Assembly (NCBI GenBank): GCA_913060565.1
Contig: CAJXRU010000035.1
Location: 1-32,653 of the forward strand
Direction of reading: 5' to 3'
Source of the DNA: an uncultured Gammaproteobacteria bacterium
GTDB taxonomy: Bacteria; Pseudomonadota; Gammaproteobacteria; Enterobacterales; Psychrobiaceae
Length of the DNA stretch: 32,653 nucleotides
Positions within the stretch are counted from its first letter, which is position 1, and each line of letters begins with the position of its first letter. Positions 16,954 through 26,764 of the stretch are shown one piece after another. The notes under the pieces were generated by a model. It made no database searches and was not told where the DNA came from. It worked only from the letters and a program-made list of their open reading frames with translations. Both the position numbers and the translations under genes were made by a program.

Positions 16954-17670
16954 GTGAATCAATTTAACGCCAAACAATGGGTTCTCAATGCTTTATGGCT
17001 TGTTACTGCCATATTACTAATCATTGGGTTAACCCAGCCGATGTTTACCTTTACCCATTTCTATTTTTTCGATGACACGTTTTCTCTCGTCGACGCTATT
17101 TTTCATTTGGCTGCACAAGGTGAGTACATTCTCTTTGGGCTATTGTTTTTATTTAGTTTAGTCATGCCTGTCGTAAAAATGCTTATGCTGCTCTATAGCG
17201 TTAATGCAGGGCAATTACTTACCAATACACAGCGCATGCGACTGGATAAAATTGCAAAATTAGGTAAATGGTCAATGCTTGATGTTTATGTCATCGCAAT
17301 CCTCGCCGTGACAATCAAACTTAGCCTTATCGCGTCTGTGACCATTCATTATGGTCTTGTAGCGTTTGCACTATCAGTGACGTTAAGCATGGCGTTACCA
17401 TGGATGATAGCGGCCCTTTATCACGTAAAAGCAACGTTAGTTATCGATGACTCAAAAGCTATCATTTGGAAGAGTGAGTGCGCATTACAAGCGAATAGTG
17501 ATGTGGTGAATGCGCTGCAAATAGGTCAATCTGTTGTTATCAGTCATCAACACAATAATAATCCACTAATAGATGTCTATGACGAGCATAGCCTGTGGCA
17601 AATTAAAGCCCAAACAACCCAAGTAAATAACGGCTTACAACTACACCCTATTGCAAGCCGCCATCACTAA
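16954..17670 (+). CDS. PqiA-domain (paraquat-inducible protein A-like) membrane protein
   Basis: A 238-residue inner-membrane protein with one PqiA domain. It has helices at about 10-30, 57-82, 109-130 and 134-157, with the family signatures FSLVDAIFHL, LFSLVMPVVKML and KLGKWSMLDVYVIAIL. Classical PqiA has two such halves plus zinc-ribbon cysteines; here there is one half and no cysteine ribbon. A soluble C-terminal tail of about 70 residues follows. PqiA-type proteins partner with MCE-domain PqiB proteins in lipid traffic between membranes, but no MCE gene is nearby. The start is a GTG at 16954 with no clear Shine-Dalgarno sequence, so translation may be coupled to the lipoprotein gene ending 11 bases earlier. 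It ends 10 bases from the convergent maiA. Confidence 0.88.
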   Translation: MNQFNAKQWVLNALWLVTAILLIIGLTQPMFTFTHFYFFDDTFSLVDAIFHLAAQGEYILFGLLFLFSLVMPVVKMLMLLYSVNAGQLLTNTQRMRLDKIAKLGKWSMLDVYVIAILAVTIKLSLIASVTIHYGLVAFALSVTLSMALPWMIAALYHVKATLVIDDSKAIIWKSECALQANSDVVNALQIGQSVVISHQHNNNPLIDVYDEHSLWQIKAQTTQVNNGLQLHPIASRHH

Positions 17671-17680
17671 TTTAGCCCTT

Positions 17681-18334
17681 TTAGGTCGCGTCAGTTTGAT
17701 TCTCAGGCAGTGCCTGTGCAAAAGCAGGGATTGCTAAACAACGCTGCTCAATCGCAGAAATTGTCGGATATTTATCAAGCGACAACCCAAATCGATGTGC
17801 GTTATATAGCTGAGGAATTAGGCAAACATCCACAAGACTAAGTTCATTGCCAACACAATATTGTCCAGCACACTTTGCTAGTTTTTTCTCAAGCGCATTA
17901 AAGCCTGTCGCCATCCAGTGACGCATCCATTGTGCTTTATCATCCGCCTCAAACGATGCTATATCGCCCAAATGCTGGATGACTCTAAGATTATTAAGGG
18001 GATGAATATCACAACAGATATCTTGCGCTAATGCTCTGATGTGAGCGCGCTTCACAGGATTATCCCCCGTTAGTTTACCTTCACCAAAAACCTCGTCCAA
18101 ATACTCCATAATTGCCATTGATTGACTAATAACAACGGGATCGTATCGCGTATTATCTTCTAACGTTGGCACTAAGTGACTCGGGTTTAGCGCGTCATAC
18201 TCAACACTGTGTTGTTCACCACCGTTTTTCACTAAATGAACACTTTTATGTTCATGGGTCAGTGCAAGTAAATTTAAAACGATACGTACTCGATACGCGG
18301 CACTTGAGCGCCAATAGCCATGCAAAATCAACAT
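17681..18334 (-). CDS. maiA: Maleylacetoacetate isomerase (zeta-class glutathione transferase)
   Basis: A 217-residue zeta-class GST. The N-terminal thioredoxin-like domain carries the active-site motif SSAAYRVRIVLNLL, followed by NPSHLVPTLED and the SQSMAIMEYLDE glutathione-binding segment. The C-terminal helical domain has RALAQDICCDIHPLNNLRV, typical of MaiA. It isomerises 4-maleylacetoacetate to 4-fumarylacetoacetate, the penultimate step of tyrosine/homogentisate breakdown, using glutathione in the cytosol. Its ATG is 3 bases after the tyrR stop, so tyrR and maiA are one transcript, linking a regulator of aromatic amino acids with their catabolism. No other homogentisate gene lies in the window. 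Confidence 0.93.
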   Translation of the reverse strand: MLILHGYWRSSAAYRVRIVLNLLALTHEHKSVHLVKNGGEQHSVEYDALNPSHLVPTLEDNTRYDPVVISQSMAIMEYLDEVFGEGKLTGDNPVKRAHIRALAQDICCDIHPLNNLRVIQHLGDIASFEADDKAQWMRHWMATGFNALEKKLAKCAGQYCVGNELSLVDVCLIPQLYNAHRFGLSLDKYPTISAIEQRCLAIPAFAQALPENQTDAT

Positions 18335-18337
18335 AAA

Positions 18338-19909
18338 TTAGGAGTCCTTGTTGTTCAAAGTGTTTTTATTAATGCCAAAGTCACGCAATTTATTAGCGAT
18401 TGCCGTATGTGACACGCCAAGTTTTTTAGCGAGTAAGCGAGTACTCGGATAAGCAGGATAGAGACGTTTTAAAAGGTTAGCTTCAAATTGTTTGGTTGCT
18501 TGATCCAGCGTACCTTCAAATTCACAATCGAAATAACCAAAATCTTTGCTATACGAGGGTAATTCAAGCTCTGCGACATCAACTTCTAGTGTGTCTAGCG
18601 ATTGACTCACCCCGCGATAAATGGCGTTCTTTAACTGCCGAATATTACCTGGCCAACTATAATCTTGAATGTATTTTTTAGCCTCTATTGATAAGCGCTG
18701 CGCATTGCTATTAAGTTTGAGCGCGTAATAGGCCAAGAAGGTTTCTGCTAGTGGAATAATATCCTGCTTACGCTGGAGCAGCGGCAATAGGTTTATCGAT
18801 AGCACATTAATTCTATAATAGAGATCTTCTCTAAACTTGCCCGTTTGAATCAACTGACTCAAATCTTGCTGTGAGGCACATATAATTCGAATATCGACTG
18901 ACACCTCTTCGCTACCACCAACGCGTCTGAATTTATTCGATTCAATTAAGCGCACTAATTTAACTTGCATTAACGGGGTCATCTCAGCAATTTCATCAAA
19001 GAATAACGTCCCGCCTTGCGCTTGTTCAATTAAGCCTTGTTTTCCTTCTAGTCGCTTAGTCACCGAATTTGGCGCATAACCGAATAATTCAGATTCTGCC
19101 ACCTCATCTGGAATTGCAGCACAATTGATGGCAATAAATGGCTTATCTCGACGATGGCTATGTTCATGACACGCACGAGCCAGTACTTCTTTTCCCGTAC
19201 CCGTATCACCGCTAATGAGTAATGGCGCTTCTAAAACTGCGTGTTGTTTGGCAATATCAATCACATCTTTCATGGCTGGCGAAAACGCCAATACGTTAGA
19301 AAAACTATTTTCTGGCGTTGATTTTAATGCGTTATATTGTTTGTCGATACGCTGCGATGACTTTAATAAGATGACTGCCCCGGTTAAAATTTTCTTATCA
19401 TCAACATCAGGTAAATAGACCGGAATTATTTCAGCCAGATATTCGATGCGTTCTACGCTCACACGTGCAGCTCGCGGGTTAACATCTGAGCTGCCAAGCC
19501 ATTTAGTAAATGAAAAACCGGTTACCCAGTTATTAAGCGGTTGCATGGCGCTGCTAGATTCATCTTCGTTGAGCAGTTTAAGCGCCGCATCATTTGAACG
19601 AGTAATATGCCCTTTTAAATCAATTGAGATAATAGGATCTGGTAGGTTTTTAAGTAATGTTAACAATCCATAATGTTCTTGCTCAGAAGGCATATGGGAG
19701 ACACTACGTACATCATTAACACCGTCAATTTTACGAATAGACTGCATCAACTTTTGAAAGTCAGAGAATTCTATTTCTGGAAAATGGACATAAACTCGAC
19801 CAGTCTGATCGGCATCAATACCACGTAGATTAAGATTAAAGCTCGCTAGTAGCCCCAAGATTTCTTGAGCAATACCTAAGCGGTTTTCACAAAGCACTTC
19901 TAAACGCAC
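18338..19909 (-). CDS. tyrR: TyrR-family transcriptional regulator of aromatic amino acid metabolism
   Basis: A TyrR orthologue of 523 residues from the GTG at 19909, which gives an N-terminus (M)RLEVLCENRLG matching E. coli MRLEVFCEDRLG; a TTG at 19927 would add six residues but lacks a ribosome site. Domains are ACT (1-70), PAS (about 75-190), AAA+ (about 205-435; Walker A GDTGTGKE, Walker B GTLFFDEIAEM, REDLYYRINV) and a C-terminal TyrR helix-turn-helix (TRLLAKKLGVSHTAIANKLRDFGI). The sigma54-contacting GAFTGA loop is missing (YAPNSVTKRLEGK in its place), as in E. coli TyrR, so it should act at sigma70 promoters. It probably binds Tyr/Phe/Trp. A TyrR box lies 34-51 bases upstream, implying autoregulation. 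maiA follows directly. Confidence 0.94.
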   Translation of the reverse strand: MRLEVLCENRLGIAQEILGLLASFNLNLRGIDADQTGRVYVHFPEIEFSDFQKLMQSIRKIDGVNDVRSVSHMPSEQEHYGLLTLLKNLPDPIISIDLKGHITRSNDAALKLLNEDESSSAMQPLNNWVTGFSFTKWLGSSDVNPRAARVSVERIEYLAEIIPVYLPDVDDKKILTGAVILLKSSQRIDKQYNALKSTPENSFSNVLAFSPAMKDVIDIAKQHAVLEAPLLISGDTGTGKEVLARACHEHSHRRDKPFIAINCAAIPDEVAESELFGYAPNSVTKRLEGKQGLIEQAQGGTLFFDEIAEMTPLMQVKLVRLIESNKFRRVGGSEEVSVDIRIICASQQDLSQLIQTGKFREDLYYRINVLSINLLPLLQRKQDIIPLAETFLAYYALKLNSNAQRLSIEAKKYIQDYSWPGNIRQLKNAIYRGVSQSLDTLEVDVAELELPSYSKDFGYFDCEFEGTLDQATKQFEANLLKRLYPAYPSTRLLAKKLGVSHTAIANKLRDFGINKNTLNNKDS

Positions 19910-19942
19910 GACATATTCTTCTATCAATCAAATAATCGAAAG

Positions 19943-19960
19943 TGTAAACCTTTCTTTACT
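19943..19960. promoter_or_regulatory. TyrR box upstream of tyrR
   Basis: TGTAAA-CCTTTC-TTTACT matches the TyrR operator consensus TGTAAA-N6-TTTACA at 11 of 12 defined positions with exact six-base spacing. It lies 34 bases upstream of the proposed tyrR GTG start, where it would overlap the promoter, so autoregulation of tyrR-maiA is likely. Confidence 0.75.
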
Positions 19961-20011
19961 GCCGATGCAAGAGCAATCACGATTTGTTACAAAGTTAACG
20001 GGGATAAATAT

Positions 20012-20052
20012 AGAAAAGAAACAATGGCTAGTAATGAATTACTAGCCATTGT
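20012..20052 (-). terminator. Intrinsic terminator of the secDF transcript
   Basis: Bases 20021-20035 and 20038-20052 are perfectly complementary (15 pairs, arm ACAATGGCTAGTAAT, nominal two-base loop that would open slightly). On the minus strand the hairpin is followed by TTCTTTTCTATATTT, a T-rich tract. It begins 9 bases after the secF stop. The orientation fits termination of the leftward sec transcript before the tyrR promoter. Confidence 0.88.
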
Positions 20053-20060
20053 GATTGAGA

Positions 20061-21011
20061 TTAGAGATTCATCTCTTCTTGGTCTTCACCTTCTTTCTCA
20101 ACCTCAACAGGCATGAGATCTTCTTTAGTAATGCCTAGTGATAAGGCCACTGAAGAAGCAACGTAGATAGATGAATAAGTACCAATAAATACACCAAATA
20201 GTAATGCGGTAGCAAAACCATGAATTAATGCGCCGCCTTTAAAGAACAGTGCAAATAATACAATGATGGTCGTTAATGACGTAATTAACGTTCGGCTCAT
20301 CGTTTGCGTCAATGAAATATCAATGACTTCACTTGGCAAGCCGGTACGCAATTTTCTGAAGTTTTCACGAATACGATCCGATACAACAATGGTATCGTTT
20401 AATGAATAACCAATAACCGCTAGAATCGCCGCTAGAACCGTTAGATCAAACTCTAACTGCAATAACGAGAATAAACCGATGGTTAAGAAAACATCATGCG
20501 CTAAGGCGGTTACAGCGCCTAAAGCAAAACGCCATTCAAAACGCAGTGCCACGTAAATCATGATACAAATCAGCGCAGCTAGCATCGCTAGTCCGCCCTT
20601 CTCTGCTAATTCATCACCAACTTTAGGACCAACAAACTCGATACGGCGCATCTTGACGTCTTGCTCAGACTTAGCATTAAGTAATTCTAATACTTGGCTG
20701 CCAATGGTTTCTGCTTTAACGTCCTGGCGCGGCGCTAAACGAATCAATACGTCACGCGGGCTACCAAAACGCTGCACAATCGCATCGTCAAAACCATTAT
20801 CTTTCAAAATACCGCGTACATCTTTTAAATTAGCTTCTTGACTAAAGCCAACTTCAATAACGGTACCGCCGGTAAAATCAAGGCCCAGATTTAATCCCTT
20901 ACTTGACACCAACCCAACACTTGCAATCATTAACACTGCAGAAAAAACCATGGCGAGCTTTCGCCATTTCATAAAGCTGATAGTGCTTACATTTTTAAGT
21001 ATTTGAAACAT
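20061..21011 (-). CDS. secF: Protein translocase subunit SecF
   Basis: A 316-residue SecF. An N-terminal helix (about 18-37) is followed by the conserved LGLDFTGGTVIEV segment, a periplasmic P1 region, VEFVGPKVGDELAEKG, and the five C-terminal helices of the RND-like core with ALAHDVFLTIGLF, AVIGYSLNDTIVVSDRIREN and LTTIIVLFALFFKGG. Length agrees with E. coli SecF (323). With SecD and YajC it uses proton motive force to pull preproteins through SecYEG. It starts 10 bases after the secD stop and ends just before a strong terminator. The C-terminal tail is short and acidic (EVEKEGEDQEEMNL). Confidence 0.97.
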   Translation of the reverse strand: MFQILKNVSTISFMKWRKLAMVFSAVLMIASVGLVSSKGLNLGLDFTGGTVIEVGFSQEANLKDVRGILKDNGFDDAIVQRFGSPRDVLIRLAPRQDVKAETIGSQVLELLNAKSEQDVKMRRIEFVGPKVGDELAEKGGLAMLAALICIMIYVALRFEWRFALGAVTALAHDVFLTIGLFSLLQLEFDLTVLAAILAVIGYSLNDTIVVSDRIRENFRKLRTGLPSEVIDISLTQTMSRTLITSLTTIIVLFALFFKGGALIHGFATALLFGVFIGTYSSIYVASSVALSLGITKEDLMPVEVEKEGEDQEEMNL

Positions 21012-21021
21012 TATCTACCAC

Positions 21022-22854
21022 CTATATAGAAAGTTTATCAACGCGCTTACCACCAACCCACAGGTTGACAATGGCACGAGTAACTACCACAGCGGTAAAT
21101 ACCGACGTGATAATACCGATTGATAATGTAATCGCGAAGCCTTTAATTGGACCAGCACCGAATGAGAATAGAATGATCGCTGCAATCAACGTTGTGATAT
21201 TGGCATCAAAAATCGTTGAGAATGCACTATCATAACCATGATGAATTGCTTGCTGTACGCTTCGTCCAGCACGAATTTCTTCACGGATACGTTCAAATAT
21301 TAATACATTAGCATCAACCGCCATACCAACGGTTAATACGATACCGGCCATACCTGGTAAGGTTAACGCGACATCTGGGATCATTGACATAACACCGATG
21401 ATTAATACCACGTTAGCGCCAAGAGCGACATTTGACACTAAACCAAAACCGCGATAGTAAACCAACATGAATAACAGTACGCCAGCTAAACCTAACACGA
21501 TCGCCGTTGCACCTAATTCAATATTCTCTTTACCAAGACTTGGTCCTACAGTACGTTCTTCAACAATCTGAATCGGTGCACGTAACGCACCTGCTCGTAA
21601 TAATTGTGACAATGAACGTGCTTCTTGTGGATTATCTAAACCAGTAATACGGAAATTCTTGCCCAGTTGGGTACTAATGTTTGCAACACTAATAACCTCT
21701 TCAACTTTCTTTAGAATTTGTTTTCCTTCACCATCAACTTTACCAGTAGGTTTGTATTCAATAAATACCGTTGCCATTGGGTTGTTGATATTGTTCTTAG
21801 AAAATTCAGACATTTTATTACCGCCTTGAGCATCAAGTTTGATACTAACTTGCGGCATGCCATTTTCGTCAAAGCCAGACTGTGCACCAGTGATACGCTC
21901 ACCACGTAAAATAACCTTTTTCTTAAGCACCACAGTACCACCTTCGCGGCGCTGGTATAACTTTGAATCGGCTGGCACGTTATTTGGCGATGCTTGAGGG
22001 TCAACAAGTCTAAACTGTAACGTAGCAGTAGCCCCTAACAGTTCTTTTGCTTTTGCAGTATCTTGTACGCCTGGTAACTGAACAACAATACGATCTTCAC
22101 CTTGACGTTGAACATCAGGTTCAGCAACACCTAGCTCATTAACACGAGAACGGATGATGGTGATATTTTGTTCAACAGCTTCCAATTTAGTTTGACGTAA
22201 AAGCTCAGGGCTCATACTCGCACGAAGCGCTAATGGATCAGACTTAAGCTGTTTAAAACTCGTTGTACGATAATTTGTTTCTAACAAAGTAAGCGCTTTA
22301 TCCAATGCTTCTTCATTACGAAATTTAAGATCAACGCCATCGTTACCCATGCGAACGCTGCGGTAACGTATACGCTCTTTACGCAAATCTGTTTTAAAGT
22401 CCAACACCATTTGTTCATGGGTTGTTTTCATCAAATCACGCATATCCACTTCCATTAAGAAGTAAATACCACCACGTAAATCTAGACCAAGATTTAACGG
22501 TGATGCACCAAAGGCAGACAACCAAGCAGGCGTTGTTTGTGCCATGTTAAGTGCCACAGTGTATTGATCACCTAATAATTGAGTGGCAATTTCACGTGCT
22601 TTTGTTTGTGAATCTAAATCGTTTAATCGAATTAACGCCTGACCGCCATCAAGTGACGCAGACTTTATTTCCAATTGCGAATCTAACTTGCTTTTAATAC
22701 GTTCAAAGGTCTTAAGCTGTACATCACGACCCTTAATGCCCGATATCTGCAATGCAGGATCAGGCGCATACAAGTTAGGCGCCGCATATAGAAAACCAAT
22801 GATTACGGTTAACGTAATCAATAATGTTTTCCATAGTGGATACCTATTTAACAT
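21022..22854 (-). CDS. secD: Protein translocase subunit SecD
   Basis: A 610-residue SecD (E. coli 615). The N-terminus MLNRYPLWK is nearly identical to the E. coli protein. After the first helix comes the large periplasmic region with LGLDLRGGIYFLMEVDM, VEQNITIIRSRVNELGVAEPDVQRQG and the P1 head. The C-terminal core has AVDANVLIFERIREEIRAG and the final helices (FAITLSIGIITSVFTAVVVTRAIVNL). It lies in the same transcript as yajC and secF, with 14 and 10 bases between genes. It acts in the inner membrane to complete Sec-dependent export. Confidence 0.98.
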   Translation of the reverse strand: MLNRYPLWKTLLITLTVIIGFLYAAPNLYAPDPALQISGIKGRDVQLKTFERIKSKLDSQLEIKSASLDGGQALIRLNDLDSQTKAREIATQLLGDQYTVALNMAQTTPAWLSAFGASPLNLGLDLRGGIYFLMEVDMRDLMKTTHEQMVLDFKTDLRKERIRYRSVRMGNDGVDLKFRNEEALDKALTLLETNYRTTSFKQLKSDPLALRASMSPELLRQTKLEAVEQNITIIRSRVNELGVAEPDVQRQGEDRIVVQLPGVQDTAKAKELLGATATLQFRLVDPQASPNNVPADSKLYQRREGGTVVLKKKVILRGERITGAQSGFDENGMPQVSIKLDAQGGNKMSEFSKNNINNPMATVFIEYKPTGKVDGEGKQILKKVEEVISVANISTQLGKNFRITGLDNPQEARSLSQLLRAGALRAPIQIVEERTVGPSLGKENIELGATAIVLGLAGVLLFMLVYYRGFGLVSNVALGANVVLIIGVMSMIPDVALTLPGMAGIVLTVGMAVDANVLIFERIREEIRAGRSVQQAIHHGYDSAFSTIFDANITTLIAAIILFSFGAGPIKGFAITLSIGIITSVFTAVVVTRAIVNLWVGGKRVDKLSI

Positions 22855-22868
22855 GGGACTTCCTTAGT

Positions 22869-23195
22869 CTATAGCGACTTCATTGTGCCTTTAGGCAATA
22901 CAGCCGACACGTAGTCTTTCTTCACTGTAATGTGCAAATCAGTACTGATTTCAATTTGAATGTAATCATTGTCTTCGCTGATTTTTGCGATTTTACCAAT
23001 GATGCCGCCATTCGTAAGAATCTCATCACCCTTATTCATCGAAGACATTAAGCTTTTATGCTCTTTTACACGCTTAGCTTGTGGACGATAGATAATAAAA
23101 TAAAACACCAAACCAAATACAGCTAACATAATTAAACTGCCGTATTCGCCACCTGGTGCTACGCTAGCCGCTGCATGTGCATTAGAAATAAACAT
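22869..23195 (-). CDS. yajC: Sec translocon accessory protein YajC
   Basis: A 108-residue YajC: a short N-terminal segment, one membrane helix (SLIMLAVFGLVFYFIIY, about residues 20-36), then the hallmark RPQAKRVKEHKSLMSSMNKGDEILTNGGIIGKI domain and a final KKDYVSAVLPKGT. It associates with SecDF at SecYEG. The ATG at 23195 follows GGGGAAG. It lies 14 bases before secD and 91 after tgt, the same gene order as in E. coli. Confidence 0.97.
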   Translation of the reverse strand: MFISNAHAAASVAPGGEYGSLIMLAVFGLVFYFIIYRPQAKRVKEHKSLMSSMNKGDEILTNGGIIGKIAKISEDNDYIQIEISTDLHITVKKDYVSAVLPKGTMKSL

Positions 23196-23286
23196 TACTT
23201 CCCCTTTGTTTTTATAATTAAACGATTAAAAATTTTGACCCTACCCTATCATAAATATCACAGGATTTTGTCGATAAATTAAGGCA

Positions 23287-24531
<1,245 letters not shown>

Positions 24532-25578
24532 TTACTGCGGCGATTTCTCAATAAACATCGCATCTCCATAGCTGAAGAATCGATATTCCTTTTCTATCGC
24601 ATGTTGGTAGGCATTCATTACATGCTCAAAACCTGCAAACGCGCTAATAAGCATGATTAATGTTGATTCTGGAAGATGAAAGTTAGTTACCATGGCATCA
24701 ACCACTTTAAATTTGTACCCTGGATAGATAAAAATATCACTGTCACCATAAAACGGCGCCATTGTTTCACCCGATTCAAGCGCTTTATTGGCGGCACTTT
24801 CAAGTGAACGCATCGAAGTTGTACCCACAGTAATAACACGCTTACCAGCCGCTTTTGTTGCTTTTATTAGCTCACTAACGTCTGCTGAAACTTCAATGTA
24901 CTCTTTATGCATGACATGCTCATCAACCGTTTCTACCTTAACAGGTTGAAAGGTTCCAGCGCCAACATGAAGGGTAACAAAGCCAATATTCACACCCTTT
25001 GCTTTGAGCTTATTTAAAATTTCATCATCAAAATGTAAGCCAGCCGTTGGCGCAGCAACAGCGCCAGGATTCTTATTGTAAACCGTTTGATAACGTTCTT
25101 TATCACTATCTTCATCAGGGCGGTCAATGTACGGTGGCAACGGCATATGCCCAACATTTTCCAAAATATCGAGCACACTACGCGTGTCTTCAAAGCGCAA
25201 TTCAAATAACGCATCATGGCGAGCAACCATGGTTACTTTGATGTCACCATCTAAAATAATAGTCGAACCTGGCTTAGGTGATTTAGAGCAGCGAACATGT
25301 GCTAAAACAGAGTGTTCATCAAGCATACGCTCAACTAAGACTTCAAGTTTACCACCACTTTCTTTTTGGCCAAAAACACGCGCAGGAATAACGCGCGTGT
25401 CGTTAAAGATCATGAGATCTCCTTCATTAACTTTATCAAGCACATCAACAAACTGACCGTCTGTTAAGGCGCCATCCGACCCATCTAAACCTAGAAGACG
25501 ACTTGCAGTACGTTCTGGCTGTGGATATCGGGCAATCAAATGAGGAGGTAAATCAAAAGAAAACTGGGATACTTTCAT
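24532..25578 (-). CDS. queA: S-adenosylmethionine:tRNA ribosyltransferase-isomerase
   Basis: A 348-residue QueA (family about 340-356). The N-terminus [22 protein letters not shown], then [72 protein letters not shown] and [20 protein letters not shown] are all characteristic. It transfers and isomerises the ribosyl part of S-adenosylmethionine onto preQ1 in tRNA to give epoxyqueuosine. It heads the queA-tgt-yajC-secD-secF series, with 120 bases to tgt. The ATG at 25578 has a weak ribosome site. Confidence 0.97.
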   Translation of the reverse strand: MKVSQFSFDLPPHLIARYPQPERTASRLLGLDGSDGALTDGQFVDVLDKVNEGDLMIFNDTRVIPARVFGQKESGGKLEVLVERMLDEHSVLAHVRCSKSPKPGSTIILDGDIKVTMVARHDALFELRFEDTRSVLDILENVGHMPLPPYIDRPDEDSDKERYQTVYNKNPGAVAAPTAGLHFDDEILNKLKAKGVNIGFVTLHVGAGTFQPVKVETVDEHVMHKEYIEVSADVSELIKATKAAGKRVITVGTTSMRSLESAANKALESGETMAPFYGDSDIFIYPGYKFKVVDAMVTNFHLPESTLIMLISAFAGFEHVMNAYQHAIEKEYRFFSYGDAMFIEKSPQ

Positions 25579-25611
25579 GGGTATTATTCGTAAAAAACTT
25601 AATGCGGCGCT

Positions 25612-25640
25612 AGTCTATTATTGCGCTGAGTAATTAGCAA
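25612..25640 (-). promoter_or_regulatory. Candidate sigma70 promoter of queA
   Basis: On the minus strand TTGCTA (25640-25635) and TAGACT (25617-25612) are 17 bases apart, followed by a GC-rich discriminator (AGCGCCGC). Both hexamers match the consensus at four positions. It lies about 35 bases upstream of the queA ATG. This is a visual match only. Confidence 0.4.
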
Positions 25641-25818
25641 GTTTGTCGTGATTTTAATCGCTAAAACTCGGGTAAACTCAAAGAATTTAACCGCAATGAC
25701 ATAATGTATTAATCGTCGACCAATTAGAAGCGATTAACAGACCTAAGATATTCCAACTACCAATAAATATATCGGTAGCATCGTATGCATGAGAAGTTAA
25801 TTATCTGGATTGGTATAA

Positions 25819-26214
25819 CTATTTTCCGTGGAGAGAGACAAGAAGCTCAGCTTCACCGCGCGGCAACTCACATTCGCGGATAATATCATCGACACTTGCG
25901 CCCAATTCGACCATCTTCATGGCATGCCCATAGAGTTTGGACTGCGGATCTGAATTTACTTGAGATAACTGTTCTTGACGTTCCATCGCTTGAGCCAATT
26001 TGCCTTCGACGTCCTGAACTCGACTACCAACCCCTAAAGTACCGGTTCGTAATTCGTGGATTTGTGCTTTAACTGATGAAATTTGACGCTGTTGTTCATG
26101 AAACAACAACTTTAGCGCGCTAATTTGGCGTTGACGTTTATTAATCGCTAACCATAAGCCAACAATTGCTAGCAATAGCACAGCAGGCACAATCCATAAA
26201 AATAACTCGTTCAT
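25819..26214 (-). CDS. DUF2802 protein of the chemotaxis cluster
   Basis: A 131-residue protein from the ATG at 26214; a TTG at 26235 would add seven residues. It has one N-terminal membrane helix (LFLWIVPAVLLLAIVGLWLAI), a coiled-coil stretch (about 25-85, QRQISALKLLFHEQQRQISS) and a C-terminal small domain KLYGHAMKMVELGASVDDIIRECELPRGEAELLVSLH, the DUF2802 signature. Homologues sit after cheW at the end of polar flagellar/chemotaxis operons in Pseudomonas, Vibrio and Shewanella. I know no settled function. It is the last gene of the cluster, starting 31 bases after the cheW stop, and no clear terminator follows it. Confidence 0.88.
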   Translation of the reverse strand: MNELFLWIVPAVLLLAIVGLWLAINKRQRQISALKLLFHEQQRQISSVKAQIHELRTGTLGVGSRVQDVEGKLAQAMERQEQLSQVNSDPQSKLYGHAMKMVELGASVDDIIRECELPRGEAELLVSLHGK

Positions 26215-26245
26215 GTATAAACCTGCTGCTAACAAATCGACAAAC

Positions 26246-26737
26246 TTAGAATGACGCTATGTCATCCCACTCTTCATCACTTAATAGTTTATCTAAATCT
26301 ACTAAAATAAGTAGCTCACTTTCACGATTACAAACGCCTTTAATAAACTTAGCACTTTCGTCAGTACCAACATTGGGTGCCAGTTCAATTTCAGAGGCTT
26401 TCATATAAACTACTTCAGCAACGCTATCAACTAAGATCCCAATCACTTGCTTGTCTGACTCTATGATCACGACACGCGTATTATCGGTAATGTCTGATGG
26501 TGGCAAACCAAAACGTGACCGAGTATCAATAACGGTAACAACACTACCACGGAGATTGATAATACCTAATACGTACGAAGGTGCGCCAGGAACAGGTGCA
26601 ATATCACTGTAACGTAATACTTCTTGTACTTGCATTACATTAACGCCGTATGTTTCATTCTCTAGCTTGAATGTAACCCATTGCAGCATTTCGTCATTAT
26701 CGACTGAATTTACTGACATTTCTGTTTCTGCATTCAT
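26246..26737 (-). CDS. cheW: Chemotaxis coupling protein CheW
   Basis: A 163-residue CheW. After a short acidic N-terminal tail come the typical segments QWVTFKLENETYGVNVMQVQEVLRY, PGAPSYVLGIINLRGSVVTVIDTRSRFGL, VVIIESDKQVIGILVDSVAEVVYM and the final ESELLILVDLDKLL. It couples chemoreceptors to the CheA kinase in polar arrays. The ATG at 26737 follows GAGGAA. It lies 27 bases after the ParA/CheW-like fusion gene, in the order seen in Pseudomonas and Vibrio polar chemotaxis loci. Confidence 0.97.
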   Translation of the reverse strand: MNAETEMSVNSVDNDEMLQWVTFKLENETYGVNVMQVQEVLRYSDIAPVPGAPSYVLGIINLRGSVVTVIDTRSRFGLPPSDITDNTRVVIIESDKQVIGILVDSVAEVVYMKASEIELAPNVGTDESAKFIKGVCNRESELLILVDLDKLLSDEEWDDIASF

Positions 26738-26764
26738 TTTAATTTCCTCTATTACAGCGAGCCG

